Shown here one piece after another: positions 55,806 to 64,000 of a stretch of 64,000 bases of DNA; positions within the stretch are counted from its first letter, which is position 1, and every line of letters begins with the position of its first letter. The notes beneath the pieces were generated by a model. It worked only from the letters and a program-made list of their open reading frames with translations, had not been told where the DNA came from and made no database searches. The translations under genes and the position numbers were made by a program. Source of the DNA: Mycogone perniciosa (Eukaryota; Ascomycota; Sordariomycetes; Hypocreales; Hypocreaceae); NCBI GenBank assembly GCA_025331125.1, contig JAOALB010000001.1, forward strand, positions 620,001 through 684,000, in the 5' to 3' direction.

Positions 55806-56783
55806 CGTGTAAGTCTGGGCCGGGGAGAGAGAGAGAGAGAGAGAGATGGCAGACAGACGCTGTTTGTGATGTCGGAATTCCAAAGATGTTTCTGATATGA
55901 TTGCCAAATTCAGTGGCTTTCCGCCCCGCTGGGAGAAACATATGGGGCAAGGGCCCGGCCGGTACGGAGGGTCCAGGCTCCTAGCGTCGGCGCCGAGGGA
56001 CCCGACTAGTAGTACTACGGAGTGACTAGGTGCTACCTAAGCAGGCTAAGCTAGACAAAGGGCTGCTCGGTAAAATGAAGTAAAAGCCATGTGCCAGTGG
56101 CGTGCATTCCAGGCTGGTTTGTTTTGATGTTTTTTTTGTTTGTTTCATCAACGGCGTTTGTTCAAGATGTGCATTAATGAACAAATAATGACCGATCATA
56201 TCACGAGGCTTGAGTATTAGTACGGAGTAGTTATGTACGGAGTCCTTCGTACTAAAGTAAGGCAGAATATTGATTCATACCAAACTATAATTACGAGTGC
56301 AGGTGCACTGCGCTTGTGCACGCAAAACCTCTATTCCCTCCATTCCATCCAATCCGCAGCCACCAGTCTGCAGCTCTACTGCATTCTTTACCGCCTTTAT
56401 TATGTACCAGTTGAATTAGCTGGCAGTTGGCTTGCGGGGGCAACAACCCTGGGAGCGTTTTTTATCCTATCCTATGGCCAGAGTAGGAATTCTGCCATGT
56501 GCATTTCCCACCTCCTCATTGCTCCATCAATTGCCTCGTGGTCCATCTTTGTGTATGTTGTGCTCAGGAGCATTGTTTGTTTCTGTTGTGCTGTGCACCT
56601 CTCCACATCGCTATAACTAGACACGCTACGGAGTACAGCGCTCAAAGCTCTCCCTCCACACGCCCCCTAATTTTTTTTAGTTGCTGGGCACACGCTGAGC
56701 TCTCCGCCCACTAACATTGCTGGGCTGCCTCGGGACTTCGCCCTACTCTAATCCGGGGCGCCAGCTGATATTCTGTCACGGAG
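55806..56783. promoter_or_regulatory. Divergent promoter region, cytochrome b5 gene and acidic coiled-coil gene
   Basis: 978 bp between divergent starts. It includes a GA microsatellite (55824-55846) directly upstream of the b5 gene and motif copies near 56010, 56222-56252 and 56625. Confidence 0.55.
55824..55846. repeat. (GA)n microsatellite upstream of the b5-domain gene
   Basis: About eleven GA units 20 bp upstream of the b5-domain gene's ATG; on that gene's strand it is a CT tract in the 5' leader. The position resembles that of the GA tract before CDC26. Confidence 0.9.
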
Positions 56784-59099
56784 ATGCGCTCAGTCAACCC
56801 ATACACCGACAGCGTCTACGACTCTCCCCCAAGTCTCGCCAACTCTGGTCCGTCTCCCCGCGCAGGCGACTCAGTCCCCAAGAGAACGACATCGACGCGG
56901 CAGAGATCAATATCGTCGGCGACGCTTTCGGGCACGACCGGGTCACCGCCACCTCATCAGCAGGTCCCCCTCATCCGTGCCAAACTCGCGCCGCAACCAC
57001 CACCTCTGCAGGCTCGAGATCCGAACCAACATGTGCTTTCTCTGACTCCCACCACCACGCGCTCTACCATCAAGACCGCTGCCAACATGCCTCTCAACGG
57101 CGAGAAGCCTCGCCAGCCCCAGCTGAGCGCTGCTGCTGCAAAGGCCACGAACCGTACGCCCCTGACGCCCAAGGTAGCTGTCGTGGGCCCACCAGCGGGC
57201 ACACCGTCGGGTAGGAGGTCAACCACTACATTTGCCACTGTACACACGCCATACAAGGAGGATATGGCTGGTTCCACGGCCTCGTACTTTGGCAACAATG
57301 TTACTCCAAGGTCCGGATCCAGGCAGACCCGCGTTGAAAGTGCCAACACCACTCCGAATGGCACTCCAAATACAGATCGGATGAGCGACGGATGGGATAC
57401 CAACGGGCGAGGGCTGGGCATGTCGCCATTAGCTCTCAGCGAAAGTCTGGGTTCTAGACTGAGCCTCGGAGACTCTCCAGGCGAGTCCAGGAACGACTCC
57501 AACAAGTTCTTTTACGCAAGTGATGCAAGGCCTGTGCACCAATCAGTTCCGCCACGACCTGCTTCCACCCACCCGAAGAACAGCATGCCGACCTTTTTCT
57601 ACGCGAGCGATGCTTCGGCCCCGAGTAAGCGGACGACAAACGCTCCCGTGAATCCATCCAGCAGCACACCTGTGCTGGGCACGACGCAAGAAGGAATTGC
57701 AACCAAGTTCTTCTACGCCAATGGCACGCCTGATGTTGATCCAAGGTTATCGATACAGAGCTCCGGGTCGGGTTCATCCTCATCTAATAGTTCAAAAGTC
57801 ACCCGTCCCAGCACCGGCAACTCGACTGCGGGCCTTGGCACACCACCAATGTTCTCACGGCCAGCATCACCTGCAAAGGCCCTTTCGCAACCACCTCCGC
57901 AACCACCTCTCCGGGGCAGCGCCATGTCCCCTACCTCTCCCAACCGAGTCCCCGTCTACTCACCACCCATGCTGGCACCTACCACAACACCAGCTAGCAA
58001 GAGGCGTGTTAGCATAGACGCACCTGCTAGAGCGAAGATGGGGCATGCGAGAACAGGCAGCGTACCTACAATGGAGTCTCTCACTGTTCCCAAATTCGTC
58101 ATGCCTCCTACCAACCCATCTGAGCTAAACTCCCCCCCTATGAGTCCGGGCCAGTCACAACCCGTAATAACTATGGCATCAATACTACAATTCGCTGACG
58201 AACTGGAAGAAGAAGAGGAGGAGGAGGAGGGTGATGATGATGATGATGACGATAGCGACCAGGATGAAGATTCAGAGTCTGAATCTCATAGTCGCAGAAA
58301 ATCATCCCAAACTTCTAACCCCGTCAATGAGCTTGTTGCCAGTGCTCGTCGAGAACGCAAGGTGCAAGACCTTCAAATCACCAATGCCTCACTCGAAGCT
58401 ATCAACAGGACTCTTGAGAGGCAGCTGCGTAAACAGACAGCCGAGCTCCGGAGGTACCGCCGCTTGTCCAGGGCTGGCCTGCTCGCGAGCGCTTCTGCTG
58501 CGCCCAGTCGGGTTAATTCTATAGCCCTGACCGAACCTCCAGGGGATCTTCACGATCCTACTAAGGAAAAGGACGAGCATGAAGAAGAGGAGGAAGAGGA
58601 AGAGGAAGGGGAAGAAGAAGAAGAGGAGGAGGATTCTACCGAAGATGGGGAATCGTCTGGTGAGGAAGCCACCGCCGATCCACAATCACAGCCTGCAGAC
58701 TCAGAGACCCTCGGCTCTAAGCGCCGCAAACGCGATGAGCGTCGCCTTCAGCTCGACCTTACTAAGCACCAGGAGCTGCTTCTTGATAGTCAGAAAATGA
58801 ATCAGAGCCTCAAACGGTGTCTTAATTGGACTGAAGAGCTTATCAAAGAAGGTCAGAAGGCGCTTGCCTATCATGTCAAGGTGTCAGACGTGGACGCACT
58901 GCCAGGTCGTGTTCTAGCACCCTCATACTACGACTACGGCGATGACACATCTCACCTTGGGGATGATTTATCTCATATTGGAGACGATACCATATCGAAC
59001 ATTGAGACTGTATCGAACCTTGAGTCAGAGCTGGAGCCATGGATAAAGGGAGCACAAGACCGCGACAGTGGAGTTGAACTGCCTGTTGACGATGGCTAA
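56784..59099 (+). CDS. Large acidic coiled-coil protein with FFYA repeats, fungus-specific
   Basis: Single exon of 771 residues from ATG 56784 (MRSVNPYTDSVYDSPPSLAN). The first 450 residues are Ser/Pro/Thr-rich and disordered but contain three copies of an aromatic motif: FFYASDA at 242-248 and 271-277, FFYANGT at 309-315. Two very acidic runs (about 475-500, EEEEEEEEGDDDDDDDSDQD; and about 600-630) flank a probable coiled coil (about 525-560: VQDLQITNASLEAINRTLER, then QLRKQTAELRRYRRL). A second helix (RRLQLDLTKHQELLLDSQKM) follows, and the C-terminus has a repeat of GDD-S-H/N units (TSHLGDDLSHIGDDTISNIE). There is no signal peptide or named domain. The regular FFYA spacing implies a binding function, perhaps a scaffold. 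Confidence 0.75.
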   Translation: MRSVNPYTDSVYDSPPSLANSGPSPRAGDSVPKRTTSTRQRSISSATLSGTTGSPPPHQQVPLIRAKLAPQPPPLQARDPNQHVLSLTPTTTRSTIKTAANMPLNGEKPRQPQLSAAAAKATNRTPLTPKVAVVGPPAGTPSGRRSTTTFATVHTPYKEDMAGSTASYFGNNVTPRSGSRQTRVESANTTPNGTPNTDRMSDGWDTNGRGLGMSPLALSESLGSRLSLGDSPGESRNDSNKFFYASDARPVHQSVPPRPASTHPKNSMPTFFYASDASAPSKRTTNAPVNPSSSTPVLGTTQEGIATKFFYANGTPDVDPRLSIQSSGSGSSSSNSSKVTRPSTGNSTAGLGTPPMFSRPASPAKALSQPPPQPPLRGSAMSPTSPNRVPVYSPPMLAPTTTPASKRRVSIDAPARAKMGHARTGSVPTMESLTVPKFVMPPTNPSELNSPPMSPGQSQPVITMASILQFADELEEEEEEEEGDDDDDDDSDQDEDSESESHSRRKSSQTSNPVNELVASARRERKVQDLQITNASLEAINRTLERQLRKQTAELRRYRRLSRAGLLASASAAPSRVNSIALTEPPGDLHDPTKEKDEHEEEEEEEEEGEEEEEEEDSTEDGESSGEEATADPQSQPADSETLGSKRRKRDERRLQLDLTKHQELLLDSQKMNQSLKRCLNWTEELIKEGQKALAYHVKVSDVDALPGRVLAPSYYDYGDDTSHLGDDLSHIGDDTISNIETVSNLESELEPWIKGAQDRDSGVELPVDDG

Positions 59100-60045
59100 A
59101 TCTGAACCTCACTCAATCTCTCCTAAAAGATGATGATCAATCATCTGTACTATACATCACGCACCAATTTTGCAAGCATTCGATTCATGCGATCTGGTTG
59201 TCGCACTTTTTTACATCACCACTCAAGAACGCCGGTTCTTTGTGTTACTTTTGCCTGACCATATTCGACAACATACACACTCTCGTGCACTTATACTTAT
59301 GGATGCACATCGCTATCGGGGGCACACGGCCTTACGTTTGGATTCAGCATGGCGTTTTTTGTTTGTTTATCTGTTTTGGCCCCCTTTTTTTGACTTCTTG
59401 TCTTCAATCCCCCTTGCCTGCATTCCGTCGAGCGCGCCATTCCAATACTAAAAGCCCCCGTTAAGCTATGAGGACCTGAAGAGGTCTCTCTGTGATATCG
59501 TTGTCATCTCTCACCTCATTGCTCTATTTTTGTTGCTTATTGTTTGACATGTGTAAGATCAGATACCCGCAGAGGCAAGCAAGCATATGACGAAACAATG
59601 AAACCGGGGTTCACTCAAACATAAACATACCTATCTATATAAAGTATCTCGGGCCTTTGCAAAGGCAAGAAGCTGTGTGGATGACGAAAATTAAAAAGGG
59701 GCTTGATTATATTTAGTACTACTACATATACTGTAGGAGACGACACGGTGATTGGGAATGAAATCTAGATGAAGTAACGATCCGCACTATCATGACGCTT
59801 GATTACGATGTCGATTTAGAATGCCTCTTGTCCTTGGGCAGGACATGCCCAGCGAGAACGAAGAGGGAATATTATAGCCTGGACAGTTAAAACAAGAATA
59901 GTCCAACAGTAACAGCAAAGAAAAAAAACATATATACTCTAATGTGCTTGCTCCCATCGTTCTCTATCCGGCAGTAGGTGGTGGTGTAATTCTTTATAGC
60001 ACACCCATTTCCCCCCCTTTCACAGATCCTGTGAATTACAACCAA
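59100..60045. other. Convergent 3' spacer
   Basis: 946 bp between two convergent genes, with T- and A-rich tracts. No ORF with coding character. Confidence 0.65.
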
Positions 60046-61708
60046 TTACGATGACGATGGCTTGGGCACATTCGGCGCATCCGAGGCTATCTCCTCTGCT
60101 GTCTTATCCCGTTGCTTCTTATCCTTCTTGTGCTTGTGATCTTCATGCTTGTCCTTCTTGGCGGCGGCCTCAGCGACTAGCTGCTCGAAGAGCAAGTAAT
60201 CGCCCTCCTCCTCAGGAGAACGCTCAGCCTATTCACGATAGTTAGATACACAACATCTACCCTTGGGGGACCTACAGAAAAGTAGAGAAGAACAAACCTT
60301 GACGAAGATTTCACCTATCAGGAGGAGCGCCTGCGCTCGCTCTAACCGCTTCGATAGCGGGACCTTCTTGTCGTTCAAGACAGCATCGCACACCTCACGC
60401 AGCACGCCTTGAATCTCAAACTTGCTGCCCCTCCACGCCGCCGTGAGAATCTTGCCTGTAACGCGGCGCTCGTACTCAACACGCTTCTCCTCAGTCCAGT
60501 CCTCACCACCACGCTCTTCCATCTTGGCCATATCCTCCACAGTCTGCTGGGCGTCGATGGCGCTGCTGATGGTGTTCCACGTGTCCTTGACGAGGGTACC
60601 CTTGTCGCGCAGCTTGCTGAAGAAGCCGCCGATGCCGAGGAACTTCTGGCTGCGCAGCAGGGTAGACGCCTTCGAGGCATAGGTCTGACCGATGGCGTGG
60701 AGAATGTCGATGCCGAATGACTCCATCTTGAGGTTCTCAACCTCAAGGCGCATCTTCTCCTGGAAGGCCTTGGTCACATCGCTGCCCTTGTCCGTCTCGG
60801 TCCATACGCTGAGTCGGTCGAGGAGCTTGCGCGTCAGCGTCTCAACACGTTCCTGGCGGACGCGAGCGCGCTCTTTCTCGTAGGCTGCTAGCTTTTCCCG
60901 CTGCTCCTTGCTCATGCCGCCCTTCTTCTGCGCCGCCTTGCCTTTGGCGTCGTCTTCTGTGAGGCCTTGCTCCTTCTCCATGTCATCGTGGGCTTTGTCC
61001 GTGAGGGCCGCCCGGATGGGGATCTGCGTCCGGTGTCGGGATCCTGACGACGGCGCGGGCGAAGTGGCTTCGGAACGGGGTGGCGGCGTGGAGGCTGCGG
61101 CCTCGTAAGTGGTCTTCTCCTCATCTACAACGACTGTTGGCGGTGGCGGCGCAGATGCTGAGCCCGCGGAGGCTTCGTTCTCCTTCATGCTCTGCTTCAC
61201 AGCCTCGGCCGTTCCCGGGAACTCTTCCTCAACCTGCTCTGCGCTCTCATCCTCGTCCTGCATGGTGATGTCCATTGTAGCAGCCAGATCCCTCATCAAG
61301 CTGATTTCGCCAATCCAGTCCATAAAGACCTCACCACCAAAGATAACGGAGAAGAACTCGACGGGGTCGACAAAGCCCTCCTGGGGCTTCGCATGGTCCT
61401 TTCCATACTTGTCGTAGGCTTTTCGTAGCTCTGTATCGGAGAGCACCTGGTATGCCTCGCCGATGGCCTGGAACTTCTCGTGTGCGGTCGGGTCGTTGGG
61501 GTTCTTGTCTAGCAAGTGTGTCAGTCAGCCAGCTCCCAGCCAGCCAGGGGTGTCAAGACAAGACGGCGACGACAGCTGGAAAGGGCGCGTCGGGCGCAAT
61601 ACCTGGATGGTGGACAATGGCCATCTTGCGGTAGGCCTTCTTGATCTCGAGCTCGGTCGCCTGCGGCGTGACGCCGAGGGTATCGTAGTAGGCCGTATCC
61701 ACGACCAT
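60046..61708 (-). CDS. CAJ1: J-domain protein of the Caj1/DnaJ-X type
   Basis: Three exons, 61708-61603, 61508-60298 and 60228-60046, give 499 residues. The first intron splits the HPD motif: exon 1 ends MAIVHHP plus one base, exon 2 begins DKNPNDPTAHEKFQAIGEAY. The J domain (residues 6-75: YYDTLGVTPQATELEIKKAY, HHPDKN) starts at the ATG 61708. After a G/F-like VDPVEFFSVIFGGEVFMDWI and an Ala/Pro-rich linker comes the X domain (EKMRLEVENLKMESFGIDIL, HAIGQTYASKASTLLRSQKF, then LGIGGFFSKL), typical of yeast Caj1/Djp1. The end is Lys-rich (KKDKHEDHKHKKDKK). Such proteins stimulate Hsp70 ATPase and act in protein import into peroxisomes or other organelles. Confidence 0.9.
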
Positions 61709-62109
61709 TTTGGGTGTCTGATCTGAGGAGCACGGCTGTTCAAGGGGGTATTGCTGTTGGGGGGAGATCGTGGCGGATATAGCGAGTGGTGAAGGTGTCT
61801 GTGCCGCTACTTCGTCCTCCTATAATAATGGTGGCATGTGGGATGATGGAATTATTCACTCCCCAGAGCGAAATTTTGCCCAATGTCTGCAACGGTGTTT
61901 CGTTGGCGCTACGTAATGGCGGGGCAGTGCTTCCAGGCTTGCTGCCATTAGTATCGCCGTTTCTTCACATGGCAAACAGATCTGCCCGGAACCTTGCATT
62001 ATTCTTCAATGACAAATGTGGCTTCTTTGTACTGCTTTATATGGGAAGCAAAGCAATCTACTCCGTATCTTGACCACGTGCACTTTCAATCGGTCCATCA
62101 CGTTGGTAC
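61709..62109. other. Short spacer between J-protein and NRS/ER-type genes
   Basis: 401 bp holding the J-protein promoter and the 3' end of the rhamnose-pathway gene. One intergenic-motif copy (CTACTCCGTATC) at 62059. Nothing else seen. Confidence 0.6.
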
Positions 62110-63079
62110 TTATTCAATGCCGGCTGCTCTCATTCTCTCAAAGCACCGCTTGTAGGCCTCGTGGACCCCCGGAATCTCGCACCCATACTCCTTCAGCTGA
62201 GCCACCAGCTTTGTTGTATCCAAAGTACAGTTGCTACGACCTGCTTTGATGACCTTGGCTTGTTCCTCCACGCTGAAGTTTTGCCAGCTAAGCTCGGGTC
62301 GCACAATTTCCTTGAACAGCGCGAGAACCTCGTTGTGAGATATGGCCCCGGGATTGGTAAAGTTGTACACTCCAGCATGGTTGTGCTCAGCAAGGAGGAT
62401 GCTGGCGGGGAGGAGGTCATGCAGAATCGTGTTACTGTTGGGAATGTCGACCACTCGCTCATAACCTATGATTTTGGTGACAAAGTTGCGTGGATGTAGG
62501 TCATCGCTTACGGGCATGCGCAGGCGAAGCACAAGACAGTTGGGGTACGTCGTCAATATCTGTGCCAACACATTAGCCACAAAGGTCTGTTTCCCGTTAT
62601 CTTTGGTCTAAACTTGCAGGTTCAACATGGCCCTTGGTTAAGGAGTAGAAACTACCCTCAAAATTTGGGCGCTCCTCCTCCGTGAAACCAGCAGCTCCGA
62701 TGGGATGAGCTTTGTCATACTGGTATATGCATCCCGTGGCAAAGACAGTGCAGTGGATGCCAGCCATGAAGCAAGCATCTGCTAGACCGATTGTGCCAAT
62801 GACATTGGATCGCACGGTTTGTGCCTTGTTTTCCTCACACCAGTCGACGTTGGGTCTCCCGGTGCAGCTAGCAGCATTGAGAACATGTGTCGGCTTGATT
62901 GAGAGGAGCTCCGAAAGCACGGCGTCCCGATCCTCCATACGGGCAGTGGTGATGTGAACTTCTTTACCTTGCTCCTCTAGCAAACGCTTCAAGTGACCAG
63001 CAATCCAGCCCTTGCCTCCCCAGATGAGGAAACGCGGCGGCTTGCTATAGCCATTCGAGTCTCCGTTCGTGGCTGTCAT
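62110..63079 (-). CDS. NRS/ER-like epimerase/reductase (putative UDP-4-keto-rhamnose reductase)
   Basis: Two exons, 63079-62618 and 62559-62110, give 303 residues from ATG 63079 (MTATNGDSNGYSKPPRFLIW). The intron is GC-AG (donor GCAAGT). It restores SFYSLTKGHVEPILTTYPNC, matching plant NRS/ER residue for residue in length; no GT donor does this. The extended short-chain dehydrogenase has the dinucleotide motif GGKGWIAGHL (residues 21-30), ASCTGRPNVDWCEENK, the catalytic YxxxK at Tyr145/Lys149 (YSLTK) and a conserved C-terminal half (RLRMPVSDDLHPRNFVTKII, NFTNPGAISHNEVLALFKE, EEQAKVIKAGRSNCTLDTTK). The family reduces UDP-4-keto-6-deoxyglucose derivatives to UDP-rhamnose; fungal ER homologues are known. 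No UDP-glucose 4,6-dehydratase gene is in the window. Confidence 0.85.
62560..62617 (-). other. GC-AG intron of the NRS/ER-like gene
   Basis: 58 bp between CCT and ATA codons of the NRS/ER-like gene. It begins GCAAGT, the classic consensus of GC donors, ends GCACAG, and has GCTAAT 13 bases before the acceptor as branch site. Using GTTGAA ten bases earlier would also keep frame but would remove three residues (Val-Glu-Pro) of a well-conserved helix. Confidence 0.75.
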
Positions 63080-63578
63080 GGTGTTGTTTGTCACAGAGTG
63101 GCAGATGTGTTTGATAGAAGAAGGGGAATTGCCAGAAGAGTTTCGAAACAGTGAAGCAAATCCGTTGAGTGACCATTGCCATCAATGGGAAGAGCTTGTG
63201 ATGTGATGTACTTGCCTTGCCGCAACTCTTATTCTGTCAGTTGTCAGATCGCACCTACTTGCAAATGTAACGCTGATTCTCCACTCTGGTGATGGAAGGC
63301 ACAGCGCCCGTGAGGCCTTCCACTTGGCTACTATTTGCAAACATATTTGTGATTGTATTGTTGGCGAGGATCATAATCAGTGCCCATTGCCTACCATCGC
63401 ATATTTCGGGTGGTCCTGTGCTCCGTAGTCGTTGACCTTTGTGGCTTCGGACTATTAGTTCGAATTCACGGTTAACAAGGTTGCACAGCAGGTGTATAAA
63501 TAAGCGTTAGGATTCTTCTACTACTATTAGTAGTATAGTGCTGACCCAGAACCTCGCCACCCCTACCAAGATCACCAG
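63080..63578. promoter_or_regulatory. Promoter side of the NRS/ER-like gene
   Basis: Upstream of the ATG at 63079; one motif-like copy (CTCCGTAG near 63421) and a 17-bp palindrome TACTACTATTAGTAGTA near 63520. No gene. Confidence 0.5.
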
Positions 63579-63966
63579 GGTTTTATATTAAAAGTATTAT
63601 TTTAAATTTCTATTAAATGTTTTATATAAAATAAATTTAAATAGTTTTATTTAATATATTGAATTAAATAAATACTATATATATATATATATATATATTA
63701 ATTATATTATTTATTAATAAAAAATCAAAGTTTAAAAGCAAATAATATAAAAAGTTTAATATTTATATATAAAATTAATATTAATATTTTTATTAATTTA
63801 TAATAAACAATTAATAAATATTAATAAATATATACAATCTTTAATATTTATTTATTTTATATTTTAAAATTGTACTAAAATATTATATTACTATATATAA
63901 TATTTTATAGCTTAATGTCATAAATATTAACTAATTGACTATATATCTCAAGTTAAGTTTTTTTTT
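63579..63966. repeat. Extremely A+T-rich block with (AT)n tract
   Basis: Almost every base from about 63579 to 63966 is A or T, with only scattered G/C, and an (AT)n tract at 63675-63698. The edges are sharp: normal DNA ending ACCAGGG on the left and a T-run followed by ACGGGGCACG on the right. No ORF exists. This is the composition of RIP-mutated repeats, AT-isochores or centromere borders; the window ends too soon to tell which. Confidence 0.8.
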
Positions 63967-64000
63967 ACGGGGCACGATTCCACCTAGCGACAGACGTCTC

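Noticed and set aside
57000..57505. Antisense ORF of 182 codons over the acidic coiled-coil gene
   Set aside because: Mirror frame of a C-biased coding region with no independent motif.

Overview
The window looks like nuclear DNA of a filamentous ascomycete (Pezizomycotina, probably a Sordariomycete; Hypocreales fits but is not proven). Short GT-AG introns of about 50-70 bp with CTAAC-like branch points interrupt most genes. The proteins are typical fungal orthologues (Gcn5, Utp4, Nbs1, Rad1, a WSC protein, a GPR1/FUN34/YaaH transporter, DUF7514). Gene-poor spacers of up to 4 kb are littered with the short motif TACGGAGTAC/TACTTCGTA. I recognise 24 protein-coding genes; I re-derived exon structures by eye wherever an ORF broke inside a conserved domain. 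No tRNA, rRNA or CRISPR array could be supported.

Layout. 0-4 kb: the C-terminus of a membrane protein, CDC26 (APC/C) and a large fungus-specific protein. 4.0-8.2 kb: gene desert. 8.2-15 kb: a small hypothetical gene, RAD1 (9-1-1 clamp), OST5 (79 aa, three exons), a phosphatidylserine decarboxylase and GCN5. 16-25.6 kb: two fungus-specific proteins (one DUF7514), an Mpdu1-type PQ-loop protein, a small Cys-rich protein and an MDR oxidoreductase. 26-32 kb: a 317-bp fold-back repeat, a SWIM+RING protein, a small ankyrin protein and a PNG1 homologue lacking its catalytic cysteine. 32-35.5 kb: desert. 35.5-43.6 kb: UTP4 and NPT1 (divergent), then a type II membrane WSC protein. 43.6-47.3 kb: desert. 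47-55 kb: an acetate-family transporter, a monocarboxylate-type MFS transporter and NBS1. 55-63 kb: a cytochrome b5-domain protein, a large acidic coiled-coil protein, a Caj1-type J-protein, and an NRS/ER-like rhamnose-pathway reductase with a GC-AG intron. The last 400 bp fall into an almost pure A+T block.

Functionally this is mostly ordinary core genome: DNA damage response (RAD1, NBS1), chromatin (GCN5), ribosome biogenesis (UTP4), NAD salvage (NPT1) and ER glycosylation/quality control (OST5, MPDU1, PNG1). I see no secondary-metabolite cluster. The most interesting items are the probably acatalytic PNG1, the GC-AG intron, the fold-back repeat whose arms differ largely by transitions, the SWIM+RING protein, the intergenic motif and the A+T block.
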